64,000 nt of DNA from Leisingera aquaemixtae (GCF_019801145.1 NZ_JAHVJQ010000003.1:527404-591403), one strand, 5' to 3'. Positions 44,478 to 53,967 are shown, counted from the first letter of the stretch. A program made the numbers and translations. The notes: generated by a model from the letters alone, not told the origin.

Positions 44478-45497
44478 TCAGACCAGTTTGACGATCTGTT
44501 TGCCGGTATTGCCGCCGTGCATCATCGCCAGGAAGGTCTTGGGGGCGTTTTCCAGACCCTCGGCAATATCCTCCAGATATTTGATATCCCCGCTGGCGAT
44601 CCTGGGGGCCGTTTCGCGCAGAAAGTCGCCATAGCGGTCGTAGTGGTTGAAGATAATGAAGCCATTGACCGACAGGAACTTGGTCAGCACCGAGCGCCAG
44701 ATGGCCGGGGCCGTCAGATCCGTCTCGGCGCTGTTGTACCAGGCAATCATGCCGCAGACCGGGATGCGGCCGAAATTGTTCATCAGGGGCAGCACCGCCT
44801 CCAGAACCTTGCCGCCGACGTTTTCATAGTAGATGTCGATGCCGTCCGGGCATTCCGCGGCCAGCGCCTTGCTCAGCGCTTCGGCGCTGGCATAGGCGCG
44901 GTGGTCAAGGCAGGCGTCAAAGCCGAAGGTCTCCACTGCCAGCTTGCATTTGTCGGCACCGCCCGCGATGCCGACAACGCGCAGGCCCTTCTGCTTGGCC
45001 AACTGCCCGACCATGGACCCGACCGGGCCGGTGGCGGCTGCAACCACCAGGGTTTCGCCCGCCTGCGGGCGGCCATAGGCGTCCAAGCCATGCCAGGCGG
45101 TAAACCCCGGCATGCCAAGAACGCCAAGCGCGGTGGTGAGCGGGGCCATATCCGGATCCAGCTTGCGCAATTCAGAGGCCTTGGCGCAGGCATGGCTGGC
45201 CCAGCCGAACATGCCCAGGGCAAAGTCTCCGGGCTGGAAGCCGGGGCTGTTCGAGGCGATCACTTCCCCGACGCCGCCCGCCGTCATGGTCTCGCCGATC
45301 TCCACTGGCGGGGCATAGGATTTGCCCGCGTTCATGCGCCCGCGCATGTAGGGGTCCAGCGACATATAGTGAACCTTTACAACAACTTCTCCTTCGCTGG
45401 GCTGGGGCAGGTCCACGGTCTCAAGGCGGAAGTTTTCCTCGCTGGCCTGGCCTTCGGGGCGGCTGGACAGCACGATACGCTGCATCTGGTCGGGCAT
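44478..45497 (-). CDS. NADP-dependent zinc-free medium-chain oxidoreductase (leukotriene B4 12-hydroxydehydrogenase/CurA-like)
   Basis: The 339-residue protein has the MDR fold without zinc ligands: VHYMSLDPYMRGRMN near residue 43, VVAAATGPVGSMVGQLAKQK as the NADP site, and IDIYYENVGGKVLEAVLPLM. These signatures are typical of the YncB/CurA and prostaglandin-reductase branch, which reduces alpha,beta-unsaturated ketones or aldehydes. CAAGGAGTG precedes ATG 45497. Upstream in-frame starts add unrelated sequence. Confidence 0.9.
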   Translation of the reverse strand: MPDQMQRIVLSSRPEGQASEENFRLETVDLPQPSEGEVVVKVHYMSLDPYMRGRMNAGKSYAPPVEIGETMTAGGVGEVIASNSPGFQPGDFALGMFGWASHACAKASELRKLDPDMAPLTTALGVLGMPGFTAWHGLDAYGRPQAGETLVVAAATGPVGSMVGQLAKQKGLRVVGIAGGADKCKLAVETFGFDACLDHRAYASAEALSKALAAECPDGIDIYYENVGGKVLEAVLPLMNNFGRIPVCGMIAWYNSAETDLTAPAIWRSVLTKFLSVNGFIIFNHYDRYGDFLRETAPRIASGDIKYLEDIAEGLENAPKTFLAMMHGGNTGKQIVKLV

Positions 45498-45688
45498 GGG
45501 GCACTCCTTGTTCTGTTTGCACCAAACACTGGGCGCGGCGGCGGCGGATTTCAACCGCCCGCGTGCCCCGCGCCGCGGCGTCAGGCGGGATGTGCAGTTT
45601 GCGGCATAACCCCTTGGCATTCGGGGGCAGGGCGCGTATAGGCACGCATTGACCCGGCATCTCCCCGACGTGACAGGATTCTGCAGAC

Positions 45689-46474
45689 ATGATTGGCAGC
45701 GCAAACCTCAATGTGATGATCAAGGCCGCCCGCAAGGCAGGCCGTTCCCTGGTGAAGGACTTCCGCGAGGTGGAAAACCTGCAGGTCTCGATGAAAGGCG
45801 CGGGCGACTTCGTCTCCAAGGCCGACATCGCTGCTGAGAAGATCATCAAGGAAGAGCTGCGCAACGCCCGCCCGACCTACGGCTGGATCGCGGAAGAGGG
45901 CGGCGAGATCGAGGGCGAAGACCCCACCCGCCGCTGGATCGTCGACCCGCTGGACGGCACCACCAACTTCCTGCACGGGCTGCCGCACTGGGCGATCTCC
46001 ATCGCGCTGGAGCACAAGGGCAAGATCGTCGCCGGCGTGGTCTATGACGCCGCCAAGGACGAGATGTTCTTTGCCGAGAAGGGCGCCGGCGCCTGGATGA
46101 ACGACACCCGCATCCGCGTCTCTGGCCGTCACCGGATGATCGAGTCGATCTTTGCCACCGGCGTGCCGTTCGGCGGCCGCGCCGACCTGCCGCTGACGCT
46201 GCAGGACCTGGCCCGCCTGATGCCCGCTTGCGCCGGCGTGCGCCGCTGGGGCTCTGCCGCGCTGGACATGGCCTATGTGGCCGCAGGCCGCTACGAGGGC
46301 TTCTGGGAACGCCGCCTGAACGCTTGGGACCTGGCCGCAGGCATCATCATCGTGAAAGAGGCCGGCGGCCTGGCCGAGGCGATCGACCCGGAAGCGGGCA
46401 TCATCGACAGCGGCTCTGTGGTCTGCTCGAACGAGCCGATCTTCGAGAACTTTGCCAAGGTGATCCGCGGCTGA
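45689..46474 (+). CDS. Inositol monophosphatase family protein (SuhB-like)
   Basis: The 261-residue protein has the metal-binding motifs WIAEEGGE (E69/E70), WIVDPLDGTTNFLHG (D86, D89) and the C-terminal WDLAAGIIIVKEAGG. It should be a magnesium-dependent, lithium-sensitive phosphatase acting on inositol phosphate or related sugar phosphates. Some members also bind ribosome-assembly factors. It is followed by a strong terminator. Confidence 0.93.
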   Translation: MIGSANLNVMIKAARKAGRSLVKDFREVENLQVSMKGAGDFVSKADIAAEKIIKEELRNARPTYGWIAEEGGEIEGEDPTRRWIVDPLDGTTNFLHGLPHWAISIALEHKGKIVAGVVYDAAKDEMFFAEKGAGAWMNDTRIRVSGRHRMIESIFATGVPFGGRADLPLTLQDLARLMPACAGVRRWGSAALDMAYVAAGRYEGFWERRLNAWDLAAGIIIVKEAGGLAEAIDPEAGIIDSGSVVCSNEPIFENFAKVIRG

Positions 46475-46498
46475 ATTCGCCCGGAACTTTGATCATCG

Positions 46499-46532
46499 GA
46501 AACGCGGCCATTGAGCCGCGTTTTTTTATTTT
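46499..46532 (+). terminator. Rho-independent terminator of the inositol phosphatase gene
   Basis: AACGCGGC pairs with GCCGCGTT over a 6-base loop and is followed by TTTTTATTTT, about 27 bases after the stop. Confidence 0.9.
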
Positions 46533-46563
46533 ACGGGCTGCGCTGCCCGGCCTGTCGGCAGGA

Positions 46564-46941
46564 TCACTTATCCGACGGATGGTTCACCCCGTCATTCCAC
46601 GGGATCTCGCCGTAGGTCTCCGGGTGAGTCCGCGGATTGGCGCCCTCGATACAGCCCAGGTTGACGCCGCATTCCTTGGGATCGGACCGGCGCTGGTGGT
46701 GGGTGTAGATGCCGCAGGTCTTGCAGAAGTAGTGCTTCGCCGTATGGGTGCCCCAGGTGTAGAGGCTGAGGTTCTCCGCCCCTATCAGCACCTTCAGACT
46801 GGAGGTCAGGGCCGTCACGGCAGCCGCCCCGCGGCGGCGGCAAAAGGAGCAATCGCAGCGCGCGGCAGAGGCGAGGCCCTCGGGAAATTCCGCCTCGATC
46901 TCAACGGCGCCGCAGTGGCAGGAGGCTTTCAGGTGGGGCAT
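46564..46941 (-). CDS. GFA (glutathione-dependent formaldehyde-activating) family protein
   Basis: The 125-residue protein has the zinc-binding cysteine pattern of the family: SCHCGAVEIEAE, RCDCSFCRRRG, and FCKTCGIYTHHQRR. The family is named from a proposed formaldehyde-glutathione adduct enzyme, but most members have no proven activity. It is complete. It lies downstream of the low-G+C hypothetical gene on the same strand. Confidence 0.87.
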   Translation of the reverse strand: MPHLKASCHCGAVEIEAEFPEGLASAARCDCSFCRRRGAAAVTALTSSLKVLIGAENLSLYTWGTHTAKHYFCKTCGIYTHHQRRSDPKECGVNLGCIEGANPRTHPETYGEIPWNDGVNHPSDK

Positions 46942-46974
46942 AGTGGGGATTCTCCTGGCAAAAGGTCTAGCTAG

Positions 46975-47322
46975 CTACTTTTTTAAGAAGCCCTTCTCGG
47001 TGATTTCCAACAGATCGTAACTCAGCTTTACCACCCTAAGGGTCACGTAGATTTCTGCATATCGAGCCTGCTCATCAATCATTAGATTGCGTAGCTCATA
47101 CCCCGTGATTTCTTCTTCGGAGATGTCCTCTAGCAATCGGGCGCCACTAGCAGTGATGGAAATCAACGACCTAGGCCCATGATAATTCCAATAGTCCGGC
47201 CATGTTGAGATAAGCATCTCAAAGTCTCCCACGGATGACTTGGGCATTGAGACGCTTACAATATCCATATTGTAAGCTACGTCTCTTCCAGCAGGAATAA
47301 TCTGACTAAGAAGCGATTTCAT
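46975..47322 (-). CDS. Low-G+C orphan hypothetical protein
   Basis: The 115-residue protein (MKSLLSQIIPAGRDVAYNMD...) is soluble and acidic in the middle, with no recognised motif. Counting bases over 46981-47280 gives 138 G+C of 300 (46%), against 62% in a neighbouring 60-base line, so it looks recently acquired. GGAAAA lies shortly before the ATG. There is no mobile-element gene or repeat next to it. It could be an immunity-type or stray accessory gene, but nothing in the sequence proves that. Confidence 0.65.
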   Translation of the reverse strand: MKSLLSQIIPAGRDVAYNMDIVSVSMPKSSVGDFEMLISTWPDYWNYHGPRSLISITASGARLLEDISEEEITGYELRNLMIDEQARYAEIYVTLRVVKLSYDLLEITEKGFLKK

Positions 47323-47363
47323 GGTTTTCCAGCTTAGTTTGTCTAATCAGTGGTTTCTTCTCC

Positions 47364-48134
47364 TCACTTCCCCCAAGGTCCCGGATTGCGTTTCTTGCGC
47401 GGGAGCTTTGGAATGCGGCTGGCGGAGTATTCATACTCGTTCTCCGGATGCGGGGGGGTGCCGTGGGTGCGGTCCCAGAACGCAGGGCCGCCGCGGCGCA
47501 GCCACAGGGGCAGGCACAGGACCAGCCCAACCGCAAAGCCGCCGGCATGGGCCCAGTAGGCGACGCCGCCTTGGTTAGGGTCAGAACCGAGGCCACCGAA
47601 GAACTGCATCACCAGCCAGACGCCCAGCATCACAAAGGCAGGGATGGTGAAAATGCGGAAATAGATGATCAGCACCAGCAGGATATCAACGCGCGCCTTG
47701 GGGTACATCAGCAGGTAGCCGCCCATCACCCCGGCAATAGCGCCGGAGGCACCGACAGTGGGCACCATCGACCCCGGCGCCGACAGCACATGGATCAGCC
47801 CGGCGCCGAACCCGCTTGCCAGGTAGAACAGGAGGAAGGGCAGGTGGCCCATCTCCTCTTCCAGGTTGTCGCCGAAGATCCACAGGAACAGCATGTTGCC
47901 GCCCAGGTGCATCAGCCCGCCGTGGATGAACAGGGAGGTGAACAGAGTCTCGAACCCGTAGCCGTGGCTGATCTCGGCCGGGACAACGGCATAGGCGTCA
48001 TAGAAATAGGCAAGCGCCCGGGGCGAGGCATAGCTGGCGGTGTAGTAGAAATAGGCCAGGATATTTGCGGCAATCAGCGCGTAGACGACATAGGGCCTGC
48101 GGCCGGAAGGGTTGTGGTCGCGGATCGGGAACAT
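47364..48134 (-). CDS. Rhomboid-family intramembrane serine protease
   Basis: The 256-residue protein has about six membrane helices and the rhomboid elements HGGLMHLGGNMLFLWIFGDN, catalytic GASG serine (S130) and histidine H196 in YWAHAGGFAVG. It should cleave transmembrane substrates inside the inner membrane. The C-terminus is a short hydrophilic tail. It lies 53 bases downstream of putA on the same strand. Confidence 0.93.
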   Translation of the reverse strand: MFPIRDHNPSGRRPYVVYALIAANILAYFYYTASYASPRALAYFYDAYAVVPAEISHGYGFETLFTSLFIHGGLMHLGGNMLFLWIFGDNLEEEMGHLPFLLFYLASGFGAGLIHVLSAPGSMVPTVGASGAIAGVMGGYLLMYPKARVDILLVLIIYFRIFTIPAFVMLGVWLVMQFFGGLGSDPNQGGVAYWAHAGGFAVGLVLCLPLWLRRGGPAFWDRTHGTPPHPENEYEYSASRIPKLPRKKRNPGPWGK

Positions 48135-48187
48135 GGGGGAACGCTGGGCCGGAAACGGCCCAGCGTCAAGTGCTTAGCGCGGAAAGC

Positions 48188-51100
48188 TCAGGCCATGCCG
48201 CCCAGCAATTGCGCGTTGCCGCCGGAGGCGGTGGTGTCGACGCAGACGTGCCGCTCCGCCAGCACCCGGGCGCGGTCCGGCTTGCCGGGGATCAGCGGCA
48301 CAATTGCGCCGTCGCGCTGTGCCAGGCTCTGTTCGATCTCGCGGCCGGTGGCTTCGTCACCCCACCACAGGACGCCGGCGATGCCCTGGATGCTTTCAAG
48401 CTGGCTCAGGTCCAGAAGACCATGCGCCTCAATCGCTGTGCCGCCGAGACTGATGACCTCTTTGGCCTGCGCCGCCGCAGCCTCGGCGCCCGGGCCCATG
48501 CACAGCAGCGGCGGGCGGGCAGAGACTGTCAGGCGGTTCGATTCCCCGGTCGGGCCGGGCAGGGAGGTGGTGACCGGCTGGCTGGGCACGCCGCTCGGCG
48601 CCTTCAGGTCGGTGATGCTGCTCTCCCAGCCGTCGGAGCTGGACTGCCGGTCCGGCGCGCAGAAACGGCTGAGGTAGAGCGGGCCGCCTGCCTTGGGGCC
48701 GGTGCCCGACAGGCCCTCGCCGCCGAACGGCTGGCTGCCAACAATGGCGCCGATCTGGTTGCGGTTCACATAGATGTTGCCCGCATGCACCCGGTCGCAG
48801 ACATGCTGCACCCGGTCGTCGATGCGGGTGTGCAAGCCGAAGGTGAGGCCATAGCCGGTCGCGTTGATGTCGGAAATCACCTGGTCCAGCTGCTGCGACT
48901 TGAACCGCGCAACGTGCAGAACCGGGCCGAAGATTTCCTCCTCAAGCGCGCTGATGCCGGGCACCTCGATCATCGTCGGCGCCACAAAGGTGCCGCCCTG
49001 CGGCGCGCGCATTTCCTTCAGCACCCGGCCCTCGGCGCGGGCCTTGTCGATATGGGCGAGGATGCCTGCGCGGGCGCCCTCGTCGATCACCGGGCCGCTG
49101 TCGGTGGACAGGTGCCAGGGATCATCCAGCTGCAGGCAGTCCATCGCGCCTTTCAGCATCTTCAGCACGTTGTCGGCAATGTCGTCCTGCAGATAAAGGC
49201 AGCGCAGCGCCGAGCAGCGCTGACCGGCCGACTGGAAGGCGCTTTCGATCACCGCCTGCACTGCCTGTTCCGGCAGTGCGGTGGAGTCGACGATCATCGC
49301 GTTCAGCCCGCCGGTTTCCGCAATCAGCGGCGCGCCCGGCTGCAGGTTGTCGGCCATTGCCTTGCGGATGCGCATCGCGGTGGCGGTGGAGCCGGTGAAG
49401 GCCACGCCATTGACCCGCGGATCGGAGGTGATGGCGGCCCCGACCACGCTGCCGCGGCCCGGCACCAGCTGCAGGGCGCTGCGCGGCACCCCGGCCTCAT
49501 GCATCAGTTGCACGGCGCGGTGGGCAATCAGCGGCGTCTGGTCGGCGGGTTTGGCCAGCACTGCGTTGCCAGCGGCCAGCGCGGCAGAGACCTGGCCGGT
49601 GAAGATCGCCAGCGGGAAGTTCCAGGGCGAGATGCAGGAGAAGATGCCGGCAGGCGGTGCATCGGGAATGCGGGCCGCATAGTAGCGCAGGAAATCCACC
49701 GCCTCGCGCAGTTCGGCCACTGCGTCGGGGATGGTCTTGCCTGCCTCGCGGGCGAGGATCGCAAACAGCTCGCCGAAGTTTTCCTCATAGAGGTCGGCGG
49801 CTTTGTTCAGCACAGCAGTGCGCTCATCTGCCGGGGCGTCCCACGGGTCGGCTAGCGCCAGCGCCAGTTCGATATCTTCGGGGCTGCACTGGGCGACGGT
49901 GCCAACCACGCTCTGGTCGGTGGGGCTGGTCACATCCTTGGCGGCCTCCGGCTGGGCGTCGCCCGCCAGTAGTGGTGCAGCCTGCCACTGGTGGCTGCGC
50001 CAGGGCGCGCGGGCCTCTTCGATTTTTGCCAGCGTCGGCGCGTGGCCCAAGTCGAAACCTTTTGAGTTGGGGCGCTCCGGCGCGTAGAGCTCCGGCCCGG
50101 TCGGGATCTTGCGGGTCACATCTGCAATGGCTGCAAACGGATCGGCTGCCACCACCTCCGGCGGCACGTTGTCGTCGACAATCTGGTTCACGAAGGAGGA
50201 GTTGGCACCGTTTTCCAGCAGGCGGCGCACCAGATAAGCCAGCAGGTCGCGGTGGGCGCCGACGGGGGCGTAGATCCGGCAGTTGGTCTTGTTCTGCTCC
50301 AGCACCATCTGGTGCAGGGTCTCGCCCATGCCATGCAGGCGCTGGAACTCATAGCGTTCGTTGCCGACCCCTTCGGCCATATGCAGGATGGCGGCGACGG
50401 TGTGGGCGTTGTGGGTGGCGAACTGCGGGTAGATCCGGTCCGTCATGCCCAGCAGTTTGCGGGCGTTGGAGATATAGGAGACGTCGGTCAGCGGCTTGGA
50501 GGTGAAGACCGGGAAGCCGTCGACGCCCTCGACCTGGGCACGCTTGATCTCGGTGTCCCAATAGGCGCCCTTGACCAGCCGCACCATGAAGCGGCGGTCG
50601 TATTTCTCAGCCATTTCGTGCAGGGCATCAATCGCCAGGCCGGTGCGCGGCCCATAGGCCTGCACCACCACGCCAAAGCCGTCCCAGCCGGCCAGCGCCG
50701 GATCGGATACCACGGCCTCGATCACCTCGAGCGACAGCGACAGGCGGTCGGCTTCCTCGGCATCCACGTTGAGGCCCATCTTGGCCGCCTTCGCCAGCAG
50801 CGCCAGCGCCTTCAGGCGCGGCACCAGCGCTTCCATCACGCTGTGCTCATGCGCCAGCTCATAGCGCGGGTGCAGCGCGGACAGCTTGACCGAGATGCCG
50901 GGATTCTTGCGGATGTCATCGCTGTTGCAGGCAGCCGCAATGGCGGAAATCGCCTTGGAATAGGCCAGATGATAGCGCGAGGCGTCGGCCTCTGTGCGGG
51001 CAGCCTCGCCCAGCATGTCGTAGGAATAGGTGTAGCCCTTGGCCTCCATCCCGGCGGCGCGGTTCATCGCGCTTTCGATGGTTTCGCCCAGCACGAACTG

Positions 51101-51601
51101 GCGGCCCATTTCCTTCATCGCGCGGCTGACAGCGGTGCGGATCACCGGCTCGCCCAGGCGCTTGATGGCACCGCGCAGGGCGCCGATCGGGCTGCGTTCC
51201 TCGTCCAGAACCTTGCCGGTCAGCATCAGCGCCCAGGTGGAGGCGTTGACCAGAGAGGAGGTCGACTTGCCCAGGTGCTTGCCCCAGTCGGACGGTGCGA
51301 TCTTGTCCTCGATCAGCGCGTCGATGGTGTCGGCATCCGGCACCCGCAGCAGCGCTTCGGCCAGGCACATCAGCGCAACGCCCTCATCGGTGGAGAGGCC
51401 GTATTCGGCCAGGAACACCTCCATCAGCCCCGGCGCAGAATGGCCGCGGATGTCACGCACCAGCGCAGCGGCGTTGGCGCAGATTTTTTCGCGGTCTGCG
51501 TCGGTGAGGGCGGCCTGGGCCACCAGCTGGTCGCGCATCCCGGCTTGATCGGCATAGGTGCCGGCGTCGATCCGGTAGCGCAGCTTGGTTTGAGCGGTCA
51601 T
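48188..51601 (-). CDS. putA: Bifunctional proline dehydrogenase / L-glutamate gamma-semialdehyde dehydrogenase
   Basis: The 1137-residue protein joins an FAD proline dehydrogenase (RFMVRLVKGAYWDTEIKRAQ, with QFATHNAHTVAAIL) to an NAD aldehyde dehydrogenase (glutamate in IAETGGLNAMI, catalytic cysteine in GQRCSALRCLYLQ). Proline is converted to glutamate with channelled intermediate. No ribbon-helix-helix DNA-binding domain is present at the N-terminus, so it is not self-regulating as in E. coli. The divergent Lrp-type gene is the likely regulator. The C-terminal 130 residues fit the type B extension. Confidence 0.96.
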   Translation of the reverse strand: MTAQTKLRYRIDAGTYADQAGMRDQLVAQAALTDADREKICANAAALVRDIRGHSAPGLMEVFLAEYGLSTDEGVALMCLAEALLRVPDADTIDALIEDKIAPSDWGKHLGKSTSSLVNASTWALMLTGKVLDEERSPIGALRGAIKRLGEPVIRTAVSRAMKEMGRQFVLGETIESAMNRAAGMEAKGYTYSYDMLGEAARTEADASRYHLAYSKAISAIAAACNSDDIRKNPGISVKLSALHPRYELAHEHSVMEALVPRLKALALLAKAAKMGLNVDAEEADRLSLSLEVIEAVVSDPALAGWDGFGVVVQAYGPRTGLAIDALHEMAEKYDRRFMVRLVKGAYWDTEIKRAQVEGVDGFPVFTSKPLTDVSYISNARKLLGMTDRIYPQFATHNAHTVAAILHMAEGVGNERYEFQRLHGMGETLHQMVLEQNKTNCRIYAPVGAHRDLLAYLVRRLLENGANSSFVNQIVDDNVPPEVVAADPFAAIADVTRKIPTGPELYAPERPNSKGFDLGHAPTLAKIEEARAPWRSHQWQAAPLLAGDAQPEAAKDVTSPTDQSVVGTVAQCSPEDIELALALADPWDAPADERTAVLNKAADLYEENFGELFAILAREAGKTIPDAVAELREAVDFLRYYAARIPDAPPAGIFSCISPWNFPLAIFTGQVSAALAAGNAVLAKPADQTPLIAHRAVQLMHEAGVPRSALQLVPGRGSVVGAAITSDPRVNGVAFTGSTATAMRIRKAMADNLQPGAPLIAETGGLNAMIVDSTALPEQAVQAVIESAFQSAGQRCSALRCLYLQDDIADNVLKMLKGAMDCLQLDDPWHLSTDSGPVIDEGARAGILAHIDKARAEGRVLKEMRAPQGGTFVAPTMIEVPGISALEEEIFGPVLHVARFKSQQLDQVISDINATGYGLTFGLHTRIDDRVQHVCDRVHAGNIYVNRNQIGAIVGSQPFGGEGLSGTGPKAGGPLYLSRFCAPDRQSSSDGWESSITDLKAPSGVPSQPVTTSLPGPTGESNRLTVSARPPLLCMGPGAEAAAAQAKEVISLGGTAIEAHGLLDLSQLESIQGIAGVLWWGDEATGREIEQSLAQRDGAIVPLIPGKPDRARVLAERHVCVDTTASGGNAQLLGGMA

Positions 51602-51615
51602 GAAGGAAACTCCAC

Positions 51616-51653
51616 AAAGGGTGTGCAGGGCTTTTGTTAAGAATACACCCTTT
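51616..51653. promoter_or_regulatory. Long inverted repeat in the putA/Lrp divergent region
   Basis: AAAGGGTGT and ACACCCTTT form perfect 9-bp arms separated by 20 bases, starting 15 bases upstream of the putA start. It may be a two-site operator for the adjacent Lrp protein or a stem in the putA leader RNA. Confidence 0.5.
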
Positions 51654-51726
51654 CCAAAAGGACAATCGCCTGAAGATGTGGTATCAGCAGGTCAAATGCG
51701 CAAAATTGCAACCTTGGGAAGTCCAA

Positions 51727-52197
51727 ATGAACTCCATCGACCTTGACCGCTTCGACCGGGCGATTCTGAACGTGCTGAGCGAGGATGGCCGCATCTCTAT
51801 CGCCGACCTCGCACGGCGGATCGGGCTGTCGAAAACCCCGACCCAGACCCGGCTTAGGCGACTGGAGGCGGAGGGTATCATCACCGGCTACAGGGCCCTG
51901 GTGGACCCGATCCGCCTGGGGCTCGACCATGTGGCCTTTGTCGAGGTGAAGCTGGATGACACCCGCGAGGCGGCGCTGGCCAAGTTCAACGCCGCTGTGG
52001 CGCGGCTGCCTGAGATCGAGCAGGCGCACATGATGGCCTCGCATTTCGACTACCTCCTGAAGGTGCGCACCCGTTCTATGACCGACTACCGGGCGGTGCT
52101 GGGGGAAAAGATTTCGTCGCTGCCGCATGTGGCCTCCACCTCCACCTATGTGGCGATGCAGGCGGTCAAGGAGGACGGCGCGCTGGGGCCGCTGTAG
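51727..52197 (+). CDS. putR: Lrp/AsnC-family regulator next to putA (PutR-like)
   Basis: The 156-residue protein has the Lrp HTH (DRAILNVLSEDGRISIADLA, then RRIGLSKTPTQTRLRRLE) and RAM domain (FVEVKLDDTREAALAKFNAA, SHFDYLLKVRTRSMTDYRAV). Its divergent position beside putA matches the proline-responsive PutR activators of other alphaproteobacteria. GGGAAG precedes ATG 51727. The name is from context and family, not from a unique motif. Confidence 0.88.
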   Translation: MNSIDLDRFDRAILNVLSEDGRISIADLARRIGLSKTPTQTRLRRLEAEGIITGYRALVDPIRLGLDHVAFVEVKLDDTREAALAKFNAAVARLPEIEQAHMMASHFDYLLKVRTRSMTDYRAVLGEKISSLPHVASTSTYVAMQAVKEDGALGPL

Positions 52198-52261
52198 GGC
52201 TTTCGGCAAGTGCGCACGCCCAGTTGACTTGATTGAAATTGCAATTGTGCGAGCATGGGGC

Positions 52262-52864
52262 ATGTTGTTCGCCTTTCTTCGCGCCCCGTTTTCCTTCGCC
52301 GGTTGTGCTGCGGTTCTTGCTGCTGCAGCAGTTTTTCCGGTGCAGGCGTCGGAATGCCCCGACGCTCCCGACCACAGCACACCGTTGGAGGCGCTGCTGA
52401 CCGAGGTGCAGGAGGCGGAAACCGAGTCCCAGGCACGGGAAATCGCCAACCGCATGTGGGAGTATTGGGCTGATGCGCCAAACGCGCAGGCCCAGGCCAT
52501 CCTCGACCGCGGCATGACCAAGCGCTCCGCCTTCGACTTCCTCGGCGCGCTGGCGGATTTCGACCAGTTGATCGCTTATTGCCCGGACTATGCCGAGGGT
52601 TACAACCAGCGCGCATTTGTGCATTACCTGCGCCGGGATTTCGCTGCCGCACTGCGCGATCTGGACCGGGCGCTGGAACTGTCGCCCCGCCATGTCGCCG
52701 CGATGAGCGGGCGGGCATTGTCGCTCTACGGCCTGTCCCGGCTTCAGGAGGCGCGGGAGGCGCTGGCAGAGGCGCTGAAGCTCAATCCCTGGCTGCCGGA
52801 ACGCTATTTGGCGGACCCTGGCGGGCCGCTGGCACCGCCCGGCGCCGGCGATGTTGAGTTGTAG
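52262..52864 (+). CDS. Exported TPR-repeat protein
   Basis: The 200-residue protein has a signal peptide (hydrophobic stretch about residues 10-28, cleavage near VQA/SEC). About three tetratricopeptide repeats follow, e.g. ALADFDQLIAYCPDYAEGYN and ALRDLDRALELSPRHVAAMS. It should be periplasmic and act as a protein-protein scaffold. The upstream in-frame extension to 52127 overlaps the Lrp gene and is rejected because the signal peptide starts at 52262. Confidence 0.82.
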   Translation: MLFAFLRAPFSFAGCAAVLAAAAVFPVQASECPDAPDHSTPLEALLTEVQEAETESQAREIANRMWEYWADAPNAQAQAILDRGMTKRSAFDFLGALADFDQLIAYCPDYAEGYNQRAFVHYLRRDFAAALRDLDRALELSPRHVAAMSGRALSLYGLSRLQEAREALAEALKLNPWLPERYLADPGGPLAPPGAGDVEL

Positions 52865-52971
52865 GGCTGCCCGCCTGAAGCGAAAAATTTGCAGGATTGC
52901 CGAAAACTGATTGTCCGCGTGAAATCAGGAGGCTAGACCTGCAGCCATCGCGCCGTGTGCTGGCGCACACC

Positions 52972-53055
52972 GCGGGCGTGGTGGAATGGTAGACACAAGG
53001 GACTTAAAATCCCTCGGCTTCGGCCATGCGGGTTCGAGTCCCGCCGCCCGTACCA
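52972..53055 (+). tRNA. tRNA-Leu (anticodon TAA)
   Basis: The acceptor stem GCGGGCG pairs with CGCCCGT (one G-U), followed by discriminator A and an encoded CCA. The anticodon arm AGGGA-CTTAAAA-TCCCT has anticodon TAA. A long variable arm (CGGCTTCGGCCATG region) marks a class II tRNA, and GGTTCGAGTCC gives the T arm. It reads UUA codons, which are rare in this high-G+C genome. Confidence 0.97.
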
Positions 53056-53196
53056 CATCTCAAAACATCTGCAACACCTGCCGGTATCCGGGCATTTCCT
53101 TGGCCTTGCTTTCGGTTTCGGCGGTCTCACGGGCCCAGGGCCTGCGGAGAGGCATGCAGTGATACGGCAGGATTGCGTTGCTGTAACGGTGGTTTT

Positions 53197-53967
53197 ATGC
53201 AAGATGTTTCGCGGAATGTAAAAGATTTTGTGCATATGGCGCTGATCCACGAAAAAATTGCAGCTCTCTTGGCGGATATGAACCTGTCCAACCGGCAGGC
53301 GGCGCTGAAGTGCGGCATTCCCTACGGGACCTTCAACAGCGCGCTGAAGCATGAGCGCGAGATCGGCTGGAGCACGCTGGACGCCCTGGCGCGGGGGCTG
53401 GGGGTGTCGTTCCAGTATTTCTCGTCAGACAACGCGGAGCTGGAGCTGCTGCCCGGCCATCCTGGCAGGGAATCGGAGCGGAAAGCCTTTGAGATCCTCA
53501 ATGACCGGATGCAGGCGGCAGCGCGGACCCGCCAGTACCGCGGCTGCGACGTGTCGCTGCAGGATTTTCTGGACTGGTGGTATGCCAACAGCGGCCGTCT
53601 GGAAGGATTCGACAGGCTGCAGCACAAGGTGGACATGTTCGACCCGCCAGACCCGGAACAAAACCGCATCCAGCCGATCCGCTCTGGCCCGGCCAGCTTG
53701 GCCTCCATTTGTTTCGAAATATCCGACAGCGGTCAGCTGCGGAACACGCTGAACGGCTTCAGCGAAAAGCTGAACGCTGACCTGGTGATGGCCCATAGCG
53801 AGGCAATCAGCCGGGGCGAGCCGGTAATTACCCACCCGTCGATTGATGTGAAGCTGTTGAACGGGCGGCGGTTCACCCGCCAGTACCGGCGTGTTCTAGC
53901 GCCGGTCTATCTGCCCGGTGGCAAGCTGCTGGTGGTCAACTTCTCACAGGACATCAACTTTGGCTAA
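53197..53967 (+). CDS. HTH-domain protein with PAS-like C-terminal region
   Basis: The 256-residue protein has a helix-turn-helix region (about residues 14-72: MNLSNRQAALKCGIPYGTFN and LDALARGLGVSFQYFS). The C-terminal region ends RRVLAPVYLPGGKLLVVNFS, resembling a PAS-like sensor. It has no close named family that I recognise. The start is uncertain because no good ribosome-binding site precedes ATG 53197; ATG 53236 is an alternative. Its last 24 bases overlap the convergent GNAT-like gene. It lies about 140 bases after tRNA-Leu. Confidence 0.75.
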   Translation: MQDVSRNVKDFVHMALIHEKIAALLADMNLSNRQAALKCGIPYGTFNSALKHEREIGWSTLDALARGLGVSFQYFSSDNAELELLPGHPGRESERKAFEILNDRMQAAARTRQYRGCDVSLQDFLDWWYANSGRLEGFDRLQHKVDMFDPPDPEQNRIQPIRSGPASLASICFEISDSGQLRNTLNGFSEKLNADLVMAHSEAISRGEPVITHPSIDVKLLNGRRFTRQYRRVLAPVYLPGGKLLVVNFSQDINFG

